A stretch of 64,000 nucleotides of DNA from Adiantum capillus-veneris (Eukaryota; Streptophyta; Polypodiopsida; Polypodiales; Pteridaceae). Of this stretch, positions 1 to 9,198 are shown piece by piece. Within the stretch, counting starts at the first letter, position 1; each line of letters starts with the position of its first letter. The position numbers and the translations under genes were made by a program. The notes beneath the pieces are model-generated. The model was not told where the DNA came from, searched no databases, and saw only the letters and a program-made list of their open reading frames with translations. The stretch spans positions 174,295,240 through 174,359,239 of the forward strand of contig CM043944.1 in the NCBI GenBank assembly GCA_014529385.2. The letters run 5' to 3'.

Positions 1-363
1 TGGTCTTCAATGCAAAGGCAAAACTTGACGCCACTAGTTGCAATAGTTTGCAGTGTATGCCACGCTCACACGTCAGATTTTGCCTTTTTGTATGATCAAA
101 GAAAATGCGTTACCGTTGAGGGCCACTACCACCCTAAAAAACCACACTTACCTCTTTTGTACAAACCGTTTAGCCAAATCGGTGTACCCTTTGATGCAAC
201 TAATACACTACTAATTGATGATACTCCTGAAAAGGGAGAACTAAATCCGCCGGGAACAACTGTCTCACCACCTTCTTTCGAGGGGCATTCCTTCGATTTT
301 TACCTTGAAGACATTCTGATTCCATACTTACAGAAATTGTATCTCAGTCCATTGTTCACGTAA
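1..363 (+). CDS. FCP1/NLI-interacting-factor-like phosphatase, C-terminal part (cut by window edge)
   Basis: The frame is open from the first base of the window and ends at a TAA at 361-363, so only the C-terminal ~120 residues are visible. The piece reads like the second half of an FCP1-homology (HAD-superfamily) phosphatase domain: an opening WSS, a later YDQRKC, then NTLLIDDTPEKGELNPPGT, which matches the conserved N-T-L-L-(V/I)-D-D-(S/T)-P segment followed by N-P-P. In HAD phosphatases the paired Asp of that segment helps bind the metal. The first catalytic motif (DxDxT) would lie left of the window. A YLEDILIPYL tail follows, as in plant FCP1-like proteins. Family members dephosphorylate phosphoserine or phosphothreonine in proteins; the substrate here is unknown. 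The first visible ATG (10) is unlikely to be the start because similarity begins before it. It could be a last exon or a pseudogene fragment. Confidence 0.6.
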   Translation, partial: WSSMQRQNLTPLVAIVCSVCHAHTSDFAFLYDQRKCVTVEGHYHPKKPHLPLLYKPFSQIGVPFDATNTLLIDDTPEKGELNPPGTTVSPPSFEGHSFDFYLEDILIPYLQKLYLSPLFT

Positions 364-423
364 GAGTTTGTACTTTCTAATGAATTAAGATGATTCTTCT
401 ATCATGTCTTTGTCTTGTCTAAC

Positions 424-489
<66 letters not shown>
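424..489. repeat. (AT)n-(GA)n compound microsatellite
   Basis: About 20 bp of alternating TA run directly into about 45 bp of GA with one G-rich interruption. It lies between the stop codons of the two convergent host genes. Confidence 0.95.
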
Positions 490-491
<2 letters not shown>

Positions 492-613
492 TTGACGTGG
501 TAAAGAAATGTATTTCAAGCACACTTTTTCACAGGGCACAATTGAAAAATGAGCTCAATAAACTTCATGTCTTGAAAGTCATTTGTATACACTTGGGTTC
601 ACAAGAATATCTG

Positions 614-2034
614 TTACATTGACACTACTTCAACCCGACCATCCAACTCTTTGCACAAAATATCTTTTTCCCTTCGCCGCATCACCTTACGGCCAGCTAG
701 GAAAAAGGAAAAATCTGATAGGTCCTTGTCCATTGACTCTTCAATGATGTCATGCCGCAAATGCTGAAGACTGCATAGCTCCCTTATTGTAACCACCAAT
801 AGTAGGCCATGCTCTTTATCAATCACTTCCACATCCACAGCAGGATTATCTTCCAAACCTGCAGAAACCTGGTCCATAGGAATGTACTTACCGTTGAGCA
901 TTTGTGATCGCATATACCAAAACGAGAGTAACAGTGATTGGCTTGCAATCATGTACTTGACAACTAGAGTATCAAGCGCGACCTCGCACCGTAAACCAAT
1001 CTCTTCCTTTGCATACCATCCTTTGTCAAGAAGTTTGTCACAGGATGACTGCTGAAATGACTTGCACATGAACATAGTTTTTGTAACTCGGATGTTGTAG
1101 CTATGAAACAGCTCTATGAAGAGTGCAACAGGACAGAAGTTTGCAATTCTAACCAGTTTGGTAGGAATAGAGCTACGTAGAGACCTTTGTATATCCTTGT
1201 AGAGCTTACTTCGCATTGCCTCCACCATTGTTTCCTCGGGAACTGGCCAGTCCACAGTGTTCCAATCGGTTGGTAGAGGCACTTTCACCAACATGCCATT
1301 CTTATTCCCTGAGCTGAGTTGGTAAAAGTGGTCATAAAAAAAGATTCCCTCATCAGCCAGTCTTTTGCTGCTCCTCTCTGAGTATTGTAGAGAACCAATG
1401 TGGGCATGAACAACATGGAAGAGGCCTATTATGCACTCCACAGGCTCCCATTGCTCATAAGAAGAGGGATAAACATCTGCATTATATATAAGAAGAGTTA
1501 AACTAAGAGTATCAATAAGTACAAATGACAAATCTAATGTAATTGAGCTGTGAAGAATGGAGACATTACTCATAACAAGCGGGAGAAACATTGCAAAATA
1601 TATAAGAAAAGTTATAATGAGAGTATCAGTAAGTTCACATGTCAAGAGTACTTACAATTGCAACGTGGTTGTTGTATATCTGATACATTTCCACCGTTTG
1701 CTATCACCTCAGCATGGGTAAACACATGCTGAACAAGAACTTCCTTTACAGATCTTTTGCCGATTTCAACTTTGAAATCCAACACTCTGGCCTTCCATGC
1801 TGAGCGGTAAACGTTGATACCACTAGACCTCTTGGGTCTTCTTGGTTGCATGAGGACCCATGAACCTTTGTTTATCCTTTGTCCAACCCATTGGTTCTCT
1901 GCACTTATTGAAGCTGGTATTGTAATTGAGGATATGCTACTACTTGGCCTTCTAGGCAAAGTGCAGTTGTTGGTTGTTGGTGTGAGAGACAATAAACACC
2001 TGGAGCCTCTTGGGCGAGAAGACGTGGACGCCAT
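614..2034 (-). CDS. two-exon protein-coding gene of unknown function (413 aa)
   Basis: Exon 1 runs from ATG at 2034 to 1656 and exon 2 from 1476 to the stop at 614. The junction is a good donor (GTAAGT just below 1656) and acceptor (TAATGCAG ending at 1477). Exon 1 has 379 bases and exon 2 has 863, so the join keeps frame and gives 413 residues. The N-terminus is rich in Ser/Thr/Arg with few acids for about 45 residues, which could be a plastid or mitochondrial transit peptide. A hydrophobic stretch falls near residues 140-150. The C-terminus is the most distinctive part: DFSFFLAGRKVMRRREKDIL, which looks structured and charged. I do not recognise the family. A correctly phased 180-bp intron and a long intact frame argue for a real gene. 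No neighbouring gene suggests its role. Confidence 0.6.
1477..1655 (-). other. intron of the 413-aa gene
   Basis: On the minus strand it begins GTAAGTACTC and ends ATATATAATGCAG. It is about 180 bp, AT-rich, and starts in codon phase 1, matching exon 2. It contains a repeated motif: AGAGTATCAGTAAGTTCACA-like and AGAGTATCAATAAGTACAAA-like segments about 115 bp apart on the + strand, so the intron itself seems to contain a small duplication. Confidence 0.6.
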
Positions 2035-2333
2035 AGCTCTCAGAGAAAAGCTTTAGTGGAGGGAGATTCACTTTGAAACCATTCTAATGGAGGGAAAGTG
2101 TTTTAGAATTCCAATATCTTGTGCGGGCTTAATGGTCACCCTCCAGTACGTTAATGACCATAAGAGAATATCAGAAGTGGGACCACATGCAAGCACCTAA
2201 AATCTCGGTAAAAGGAAGGAAATTACTATGCTACAATCCTAGATTCGTGAAAGTTTTATGCTATTTTCCTATTTTTTGAGTCTTTCCACGTACTTTCCTA
2301 CGTAACGTAGCCTTCATGCTCATTGGACGCGCT

Positions 2334-3414
2334 CTATTTTTCTCTCTCTTCATATGGCCCTCCAAATGACCTCTGAAATTTCCTAATGATCCTAAAACTA
2401 TCACAATCCCTTCTTACATGGTCTGTACTATCACACCAAATACATCTATTAACAAACCCTTCTTTGGGCTGTTGTCTTTGCCTAGGAACTGGCCCTGATG
2501 GTTGACCTTTTTCTTCAAGCTTTGCAAGCTTCACCTTCAAGTCACGCATTCCCTTCACAAGCTCATCTAGCATGCACTCATCAAAATTAGGGGCTTTTAA
2601 AAGTAGGCTTCACCATTTTGTCAATTGAGGTTGAAGGACTTGTAGTATTTACTACCATCTTGTCCCTTCTTCTTTGTCGTTTGTCAAGTAGTGAGACAAC
2701 ACCTTCTACCTCATTCTAGTTGGTCTTTATTCCTTGCTCAACATCTTTATCTTCAAGAAGAAGCTCCAAATTTTCTGGAAACTCTTTACCTGCAGCTTGT
2801 AAGAAAATATATGTCTTCTCAGCATCTAGTGTGGCCTTTTCTATCCTGGTGAGTTGTGCATAGCGCCGCTCAAATTCCCTATGTAGCTCTGTTATTGATA
2901 GTCCTTGATTTGGCTTGACTGCCCATTTTAGGAATGTCCTTTTGGTCACTCTCTCAGGATCCTCCATGAAATATTTCTCCTTCAAAGGTACTTTGAGCTC
3001 TTCCTAGTTTCTCCCATACCCATCTTTAATTTCCCTAACATGTTCCCTAATTTCTAGAGCAACAACTAGCTCAAAGATTTGAATCATCTCACCTTCTAAC
3101 ACGTGATGCAGCTCCATCTCCTTCACATATTTGTGCAAGTACTTGGTTATATATTTTCCATTGAACTGATCCATTCTGTTGATGACAACTTTTATGGCTT
3201 TGGTTGCTAAAATCTTCCTTCTTTCAGTGGCATGTTGTTGCTGCATGAACATTGCAAATGCTTGAAACATTTGCATTGTTGTTGCTGGGTCAAAATACAT
3301 ATCATGTTGCTCCACATGATCACCCATGGTTACCCATAAAATCTCACCCTGGCAAATTTGCGTCGGGTTCACCAAAAATATGTTGAGAAGTTTGCGGTCT
3401 TGCCAAGAAAGCAC
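2334..3414 (-). pseudogene. degenerate retrotransposon gag with CCHC knuckle
   Basis: Three collinear minus-strand pieces make a broken capsid-type gag. The first (3414-3004) contains a Met/Gln-rich segment and a FNGKYITKYLHKYVKEMEL stretch typical of plant retroelement gags. It is separated by one in-frame TAG (3004-3006) from the second piece (2985-2716). A frame change then leads to the third piece (2573-2334), which carries a perfect zinc knuckle CIWCDSTDHVRRDC (C-x2-C-x4-H-x4-C). No protease, RT or integrase follows within the next 2.3 kb to the left, where a host gene sits, so this is a gag-only remnant. The superfamily cannot be fixed from gag alone. Confidence 0.65.
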
Positions 3415-3522
3415 CGGGATTTTGGTTGTGAGAGTTTGTGAGAGAACTCCAAAAACTATATGGAGTTATATCATAGATTCCATGAGGTCTAGGGTTTGGA
3501 AGGAAGAACACAAAAGAGAATA

Positions 3523-3950
3523 TCAAAACAACACAGAGATGAAAACATCAAGGCTATGGTCGTATCGTATCATGGGTAATATGAAAGGGTTAATAGATGA
3601 GTTAATGGCGTTCAATATTGACCGACCAAACACTCTACAAATTGTTCTTTGGAATTGTAATTTTGTGCTTACCATAATATATATGTTTTGTCTAGTGATT
3701 GGGATTAATTGTGTGTATAAATCCTCTTGGTTCATAGCAAGATAACTAAACTTATATCAAAAAAAAAATTATAGTCTATAAGGGGTAGTATGATGGGATC
3801 TGGTGAAAGAAGTATTTCATTGAACCTTTTTGGGCCAAAGATAAACACTATACATTGTTGAAAGTGTATTTTATGACTAATCCATACGTTAATTGTAATA
3901 GATTGTACAGAGTGGAAGAGATATAAATTCACATCGTGTGGATTATTCAT
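3523..3950 (-). repeat. diverged tandem duplication of about 215 bp
   Basis: The segments 3523-3735 and 3732-3950 read as two versions of the same sequence on the minus strand. Each starts ATGAA(C/T)..., shares an AGTGTTT...TTTGG block in the middle and an (A/C)ATATTACCC or CATACTACCCC block later, at about 60-65% similarity by eye. Neither is a convincing coding sequence. It may be the leader or LTR of the gag remnant to its left. Confidence 0.35.
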
Positions 3951-4375
3951 CTAGGATTTCTAGTGTGTGCAAAACGTAGATATAAGCAAAGTGAAGAAAA
4001 GAGTTTTTTCCCTCCCAAGCCCTATTCTTGCCCGTAGGCAATAAGGATACTGCGGAGAGAGATGTACATGTAGCAAGGAGAACCTAGAATTTGTAGAGAG
4101 AATGACTTTCTAAGAGTGAGACCGATTGATTTGGTTAGGGAGGGAGATGAAATTAGAGATATATGTTGGATTAGAGATGAAAAAAAAACAACAAGAAACC
4201 AACAAAATATCAAAGTAAAACACATCTTACTTGACAAACTCTTTGGGAGTTATTCACCATTTTGATGGAGAGAGAAGAAGAGGAAAGACTTCAAGCCTTG
4301 ATTGATGCACCATGTTCAAGACTTTCTTTGATTAGAATTGACCTTCCAAGGATAGCTTACAAGATTGGCTAGTCT
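3951..4375. other. flank with no recognised gene
   Basis: AT-rich sequence between the gag remnant and the gypsy element. Short open frames here show no domain or codon pattern. I see no RNA gene. Confidence 0.5.
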
Positions 4376-4380
4376 TCCTC
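4376..4380. repeat. left target-site duplication TCCTC of the gypsy element
   Basis: The five bases before the left LTR are TCCTC, identical to the five bases after the right LTR (18388-18392). This fixes both element ends. Confidence 0.9.
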
Positions 4381-4623
4381 TGTGCGCTCCTTGTCGCACT
4401 GTCGAAGCAAGGGACTTGCCGATACACCGTGTGCGAGCCACAAATGGCTCCAAGCACACAACAAGACTAATCTAGCAAGCTCAAAAGAGGGCAATGGTGT
4501 GTCACTCACCGCTCTATGCTCCTGCCGTGGAGGATTCCTCGCCGCGATGAAGAAGAAGCTGCAGTCGTGCCGCGCTCAACCGCTTCTCCGCCGTCGTGCC
4601 TTCGTAATGCTCAATCGCACACA

Positions 4624-4677
<54 letters not shown>

Positions 4678-4993
4678 TACACACACACACGAGGAGGTGA
4701 AGAAGAAGAAGATGGAGATGGAGATGGAGCAAGAGCACTCTTCTATTGCACAAATGAGAGAATGAGTGAATTTTAGGTTTAGTTGGCTTTTATATGAGCT
4801 CACCCCATTCACACTTGGGCGCCCATGCTTAGCCAACTAATCCCTTGAATGTCCCAGTTAGAGTGCGCCTCTCATCGGCGATCACTCTTACCCTTTTCCT
4901 ATTGGTCCGACAAGCCCGGTACCTGACTCTACCAAATACATAATACACGTCCGTCGTAGGTGATGGGGTGTCCGTGAGCCGTGAGGGTTAACA
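4381..4993 (-). repeat. 3' LTR of the gypsy element
   Basis: Begins TGTGCGCTCC and ends GGGTTAACA on the + strand. It includes a CT array (about 4630-4673) followed by CACATACACACACACAC. It is nearly identical to 17771-18387; it has 7 bp (around CGGCGAT, near 4878) that the other copy lacks. Confidence 0.95.
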
Positions 4994-5006
4994 TACCCCC
5001 CTTCCT
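4994..5006 (-). other. polypurine tract of the gypsy element
   Basis: On the minus strand the sequence AGGAAGGGGGGTA abuts the LTR start TGTTAACCC. This is the expected position and composition of the plus-strand primer. Confidence 0.85.
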
Positions 5007-6355
5007 GATGTAGATTCCATCCTCGGAAGCTATTGAGTTGAACCTGGTTCGTCGAGGTGGAAGAGCATTTGAGATGAATGTCCTTAGCCTTCTTCAGTCA
5101 CTGCAAAATCAAACAACATTGGCACAGTAATTGCATTCTCTTAAAAAGCATATGCAGTTTTAGGTAGACAAATTTGGTAAAAGAATTTCAAACAATTTGT
5201 TAGCAATGAACATTAAATTGCAATGTAATCAAATGCATAAACAGATGTAAAGGTACAAAATTAAACAAGTCTGGGGTCGCTAATTTGACGGTCGAAAGGC
5301 ACTAGAGATCGAATATTAATACCATGGGTAAGCTTCTTAATTATCTGTGGTCAATTAAGTTGTTTAATCGCGAGAGCCAAGTATTCATGTTCGAGGGCTG
5401 ACTAGAGGCGATATTTAAAAGACCTTGTAGTTAAGCTACCATAAAAGGAATTTCTCATGAAATCATCGCCTGACTGATTACTTTTTCTTTGACCCCCCAA
5501 AGTCTTTTCACAGTGATTCAATTTTGATGTGTGTGCTTATTTTGTATGCCTTGGGTTTTTTGCTTTTCAAGTAAAAGCGCCCATACTGGGAACCTCTAGG
5601 GCTCTATTACCATAGGCAATACATGTGAGTGAAGTACCAAATCAAGCAGAGATTTCTCTTCCAGCTTAAGATTTTACAGTGTGGCACTTTGATTTTTTGT
5701 TTGTTCATTTTCAGCATTTTAATTTTGTAACTTTGGGGGGTCATATAACACTGATACACCTCCCAGGCTCATCACACCAGTAAAATCCCTTTATAATACT
5801 TAAGCTAAAGGTCAATAGGGTCAAGCCCACTAGAAAGCCCTAGTACATTTCACACAATGCTGCCTAAATTGGATTAAGAACTTAAGTAACCATTAATTAT
5901 TAGGAAGGCATTCCCCATGGTATTAAGAGAAGATTTCTAACACCTAACTTGGTCAAACTAGCTTAGTCGGACTGCTTGATTTTTAAACTTAGACAAGTGA
6001 TTATGACAAAAAATTACATTGAATTAAATGTTTGATACTAAGCAAATGCGGTGAATATTAGGCTACCAATCACAATTAAAGCTGACAATCATAGATGCAA
6101 AAAAGATAAGGGGCAATGCTAATGGACAAGAAACACCTGTTTGTGTCGATGGTCGCGCTTGATTTGAAGAGTGAGTCGAGATAAAGATTCCATAAAGGTC
6201 CAAATCCTACCAATAGCAACACACTCCTGTACACACTAGGAAACAAAAGGAATACCTCCAGGAGGCACATTAGTGGAAAAAGGTACCAACACTTATTGAA
6301 CACAACAAAAAACATAAGGAACCCTAACCTAATTATTTGCACTCCCCCTAGAGAG
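5007..6355 (-). other. 3' non-coding region of the gypsy element
   Basis: About 1.35 kb between the accessory ORF and the polypurine tract with no convincing coding. It contains a 13-bp perfect inverted repeat: GACCCCCCAAAGT at 5491-5503 and its complement at 5730-5742. Large 3' non-coding regions are common in big plant gypsy elements. Confidence 0.6.
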
Positions 6356-6778
6356 TCAAGGGAATAGGATATTGTAGAGGTTGGGGGGAAACCCTAAGGC
6401 TAAACCCCTATCCTCGTCATCGAGATAAACAAAGTCATCATCCATGAGACCATATGTGCCATCCGTGTAGTCCTGTAAATTTTCTTCTTCATCATAGGTG
6501 CCCATGTTTACTAAGAAGATCACTAGACACGTATAGTCATCTTGGTCAAAAGGGTAGGCTTGTGCAATGGGAGAAACGCTCTCTACTAAGTATGGATCAG
6601 ACGTGGTCAAGAGACGTATCAGCCATTCTAACTCCTCAAAATTCCTCTCACATGCTAGCGTACCTATCAAATCCCATTCACATGCAAGCACTGGAAAGAC
6701 CATGTGAAATATTTGTGAAAAGTAACGAGGGTACCTCTCACCCAAGGCAAGAGTGGATGACTCTAGCATACTAGCCAT
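6356..6778 (-). CDS. accessory ORF of the gypsy element, unknown function (140 aa)
   Basis: This frame starts at ATG 6778 (MASMLES...) and ends at 6356, between the pol stop (7024) and the 3' LTR, in the same orientation. The ATG is preceded on the minus strand by TATTTGCGTGTACAG, a good splice acceptor, so it could be made from a spliced subgenomic RNA as env-like ORFs in this position are thought to be. The product is acidic, with a DE-rich C-terminal third (positions roughly 95-125: YDEEENL, MDDDFVYLDDED) and a hydrophobic middle. I see no signal peptide or clear membrane anchor, so nothing identifies it as an envelope protein. It may be a chance frame, but 140 codons without a stop in AT-rich DNA deserves a note. 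Confidence 0.45.
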   Translation of the reverse strand: MASMLESSTLALGERYPRYFSQIFHMVFPVLACEWDLIGTLACERNFEELEWLIRLLTTSDPYLVESVSPIAQAYPFDQDDYTCLVIFLVNMGTYDEEENLQDYTDGTYGLMDDDFVYLDDEDRGLALGFPPNLYNILFP

Positions 6779-7004
6779 ATCTGTACACGCAAATAGATGA
6801 TGGTTAGAGTGCAAATATTACAAGGGTCGTGTTCTTGTGCATAATTTTTTTTTATGATTTGTGTTATGGCTCTTGCTCTTTTACTTTTTTATCTTGTTTT
6901 TGTGAGTATAAGGCTTTATATATACATTCCCTAGATCGGAGATTAAGAGGTCAGGGAGAAAGGTTGAGAGGGAAGCAAGTGAATGATGGATGTCCACAAA
7001 CACT

Positions 7005-7015
7005 CCCCCCTTCCT
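7005..7015 (-). other. second copy of the polypurine motif, just after the pol stop
   Basis: AGGAAGGGGGG on the minus strand repeats the core of the true polypurine tract (4996-5006). It is followed by AGTGTTTGTGG, and lies nine bases beyond the pol stop codon. A third copy is at 7317-7327 inside the coding region. Confidence 0.5.
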
Positions 7016-7023
7016 TGGGTAGA

Positions 7024-9069
7024 TCATACCGTTTGAAATGAGCTTGTCACCCTTTGAAACCAATTGTTCCAGTTGGTAATAGGTAAGGATTTTTTCCAGT
7101 AGTTTTCTATTACCCTAAGTGCCTCGTCAAGTTGCAAGGGTGGTAAGGTACTCTCCCAGGATCGAACTTGAAGTGGTTCATCAGGTGATTCTTGAACACT
7201 GGGAGGTGTGGATTCTTTTGTAGCTTCATGGAGGTCCACTACTATAGATGGAGGCTGTGTAGAAGCTTTTACCTCTATGGATGTATTACATGAGGAGCTA
7301 GAAGCTTCATGGACCTCCCCCCTTCCTGAGCTAGGTGGGATAAATTGGTTTTGCCTTGGAGCCCAAACTAGCTCTGGACTAGGTGTGTAGCATTCTGTGA
7401 TCTTTCCCTTCCCACGGTCCGCCGTTGGCTTTAGCATTACACTATTTGACTCATATGGGTTATTTGTCGATAGGGGAGGACACATTTTACATTTAGGTAC
7501 CCAAATTTGCTCATTTCCATCATAGTAGCCTTGGGCTTCTAATAGTTGTTTTGGAATCCATCGTGATTTGGTCTTGACTCTCTTAGGGCGCGCTCTTGGT
7601 TTTCCCAGGAAATTTTTTCTTGGAATGGATGGGAGGGTTGAGGTAGTTTGAAGTAAGGCCTTGGGGACCCATTGATACGTACTCTTAGGTCGTGCAGGTT
7701 GAGTACTTGCAATATTCCTGCTTGCTGCAACTACAAGTGTTGAAGTGCTAGATTCATGGGTAGCCGGCAAAGACGAGTTAACCACCTTGGCTTGTGAATG
7801 TTGGCTATCCTTCAACTTTGCTAGAGTTTGCAACGTAGGTGACTTTGCTTGAATGATAGGGGTAAGAGTGGGTGGTCGCGTCGTGAAACTACCAGTATCC
7901 CAATCAATAGTGCATTTGGTTGCCAACATCCACGTGCGTCCCAAGTTTACGTTGCCTTCCATAGCTCCTGCGGGCATGACTAGAAACCTCTGCACTATGC
8001 TTCCATTGTCATAGACAACAGGGGTCTGAAGGACTCCAAGAATAGCAGTTTTCTTTTTATTAATGCCCTTGACTTGCATCGTACGCGGGGATAGGGTCGG
8101 TTTCCCTAATTGACACCAAACTCCATAGGATAACAAATTGTGTTTAGCTCCCGTATCTAATAAGGCATTGTATAGTACTTTCCTATAGGGGCTATTTAGC
8201 TCAATTGGGTATCGTAGGGGTGGCTCAGATTCTAATGAGTCTTCATCTGTGTCCTCAAAAAATGCTTGCGTGATTCCCAGATTAGCCTCTCGTTGGCGTC
8301 TAAGACGTTGTTGTCGTTCTCGAGCCTCAACTCTTGCTTGGATTTTTTTAAGCTCTGCTTGTTCCTTGGCAGCCTTCTTTTGATGGATGGCTTGCAACTC
8401 TTCCTGGCTTAGAGGATCATAATATCTTTTGAATTTACTCCCATTAAGGAATCCAATGGTTTCAACTCCATCTAGAGTCTCCACACGAATGGTACCTTGC
8501 GGGGTAATTTCACACACTCGATATGGTCCCTTACCAGCATATTTCAATTTCTTCTTTTCATTACGTACCCCGTACATAAGAACTTTATCACCAACCTTGA
8601 TGTCTTTATCCTTTAAATGGCTATCAAACCACTTCTTTCTCCTATCCTTCTCCACTAGAGCATTTCTCACAGCTAATTGCCTTTCTTCATCTAGCCTTTC
8701 TAGGATATATAAGCGCTCCACTAAGGGGTTACCATCCCAACCTTCTTGAGAAGCTACTCGAAGACTAGGAATGACAAACTCCCATGGCATAACTGCTTCT
8801 TGGCCATACACCATCTTAAACGGTGTGCAATTAATAGCAACTTTATACGCAGTACGATAAGCCCATAAAGCTGATGTAAGCTTTAGGTCCCAATTAGTGC
8901 GATGAGCCTCGACTGTCTTTGTCAAAATGGAGATGAGAGTTTTGTTGGTACTCTCAGCTTGGCCATTTGCTTGGGGATAATAGGGTGTAGACTTGTGGTG
9001 AGATATCATGAAGTTTGATGTGAGTTCTTTTATTACTTCATTTATAAAATGAGTTCCATTGTCACTCAC
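7024..9069 (-). CDS. gypsy Pol part 3: integrase core end, second retropepsin-like domain, W-P-K tail
   Basis: 681-residue open segment, in the same frame as the segments to its right and separated from them by TGA 9145-9147 and TAG 9199-9201. Residues 2-4 (SDN) and the later YPQANGQAEST hold the second Asp and the Glu of the DDE integrase triad. Residues about 155-220 form the usual KVGDKVLM...GPYRV integrase C-terminal fold. Residues about 225-265 are a charged coiled-coil-like linker. Residues about 296-395 read as a second aspartic protease: YNALLDTGAKHNLLS early and NLGRTWM late. After that come four W-P-K-like motifs (YQWVPKALL, SRWIPKQLL, QIWVPKC, LVWAPRQ) in a Ser/Pro-rich tail ending at a TGA. 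A protease after integrase is not the textbook Ty3/gypsy order. The segment is otherwise undamaged. Confidence 0.85.
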   Translation of the reverse strand: MSDNGTHFINEVIKELTSNFMISHHKSTPYYPQANGQAESTNKTLISILTKTVEAHRTNWDLKLTSALWAYRTAYKVAINCTPFKMVYGQEAVMPWEFVIPSLRVASQEGWDGNPLVERLYILERLDEERQLAVRNALVEKDRRKKWFDSHLKDKDIKVGDKVLMYGVRNEKKKLKYAGKGPYRVCEITPQGTIRVETLDGVETIGFLNGSKFKRYYDPLSQEELQAIHQKKAAKEQAELKKIQARVEARERQQRLRRQREANLGITQAFFEDTDEDSLESEPPLRYPIELNSPYRKVLYNALLDTGAKHNLLSYGVWCQLGKPTLSPRTMQVKGINKKKTAILGVLQTPVVYDNGSIVQRFLVMPAGAMEGNVNLGRTWMLATKCTIDWDTGSFTTRPPTLTPIIQAKSPTLQTLAKLKDSQHSQAKVVNSSLPATHESSTSTLVVAASRNIASTQPARPKSTYQWVPKALLQTTSTLPSIPRKNFLGKPRARPKRVKTKSRWIPKQLLEAQGYYDGNEQIWVPKCKMCPPLSTNNPYESNSVMLKPTADRGKGKITECYTPSPELVWAPRQNQFIPPSSGRGEVHEASSSSCNTSIEVKASTQPPSIVVDLHEATKESTPPSVQESPDEPLQVRSWESTLPPLQLDEALRVIENYWKKSLPITNWNNWFQRVTSSFQTV
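7885..8202 (-). other. second retropepsin-like domain, C-terminal to integrase
   Basis: The domain shows the catalytic D-T-G-A (codons near 8157-8146), a hydrophobic run before it (YNALL), a flap-like middle rich in Gly and hydrophobics (ILGVLQTPVVYDNG), and a closing N-L-G-R-T-W motif equivalent to the I-L-G-R of retropepsins. The length of about 100 residues fits one monomer of a dimeric protease. The protease in the normal place (near 12495) has D-G-G-A instead, so the downstream copy has the more standard active site. Whether it is active or a Gag-like structural module is unknown. Confidence 0.65.
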
Positions 9070-9198
9070 AAGTTCAAAGGGGCATCCAAAACGTGTGATA
9101 ATGTTCTCAAAGAGGAACTTAGTTGTTGTTTTTGCATCTGCCTTTCATGTTGCTTTTGCTTCAGCCCATTTGGTTACATAGTCGGTAGCCACAATGAT

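Noticed and set aside
3361-3385. TGGTGAACCCGACG on the minus strand near the gag remnant as a primer-binding site
   Set aside because: Starts with TGG but does not match the 3' end of a plant tRNA I know, and no LTR end lies beside it.
4516-4836. Open frames over CT/GA arrays encoding Ser-Leu or Glu-Arg repeats (also at 17896-18237, 25300-26230, 39056-39560, 60825-61232 and elsewhere)
   Set aside because: They are translations of dinucleotide repeats that stay open on several frames at once; no flanking coding pattern.
6356-6814. Calling the accessory ORF an envelope gene
   Set aside because: The position fits, but no signal peptide, transmembrane anchor or cleavage site is visible.
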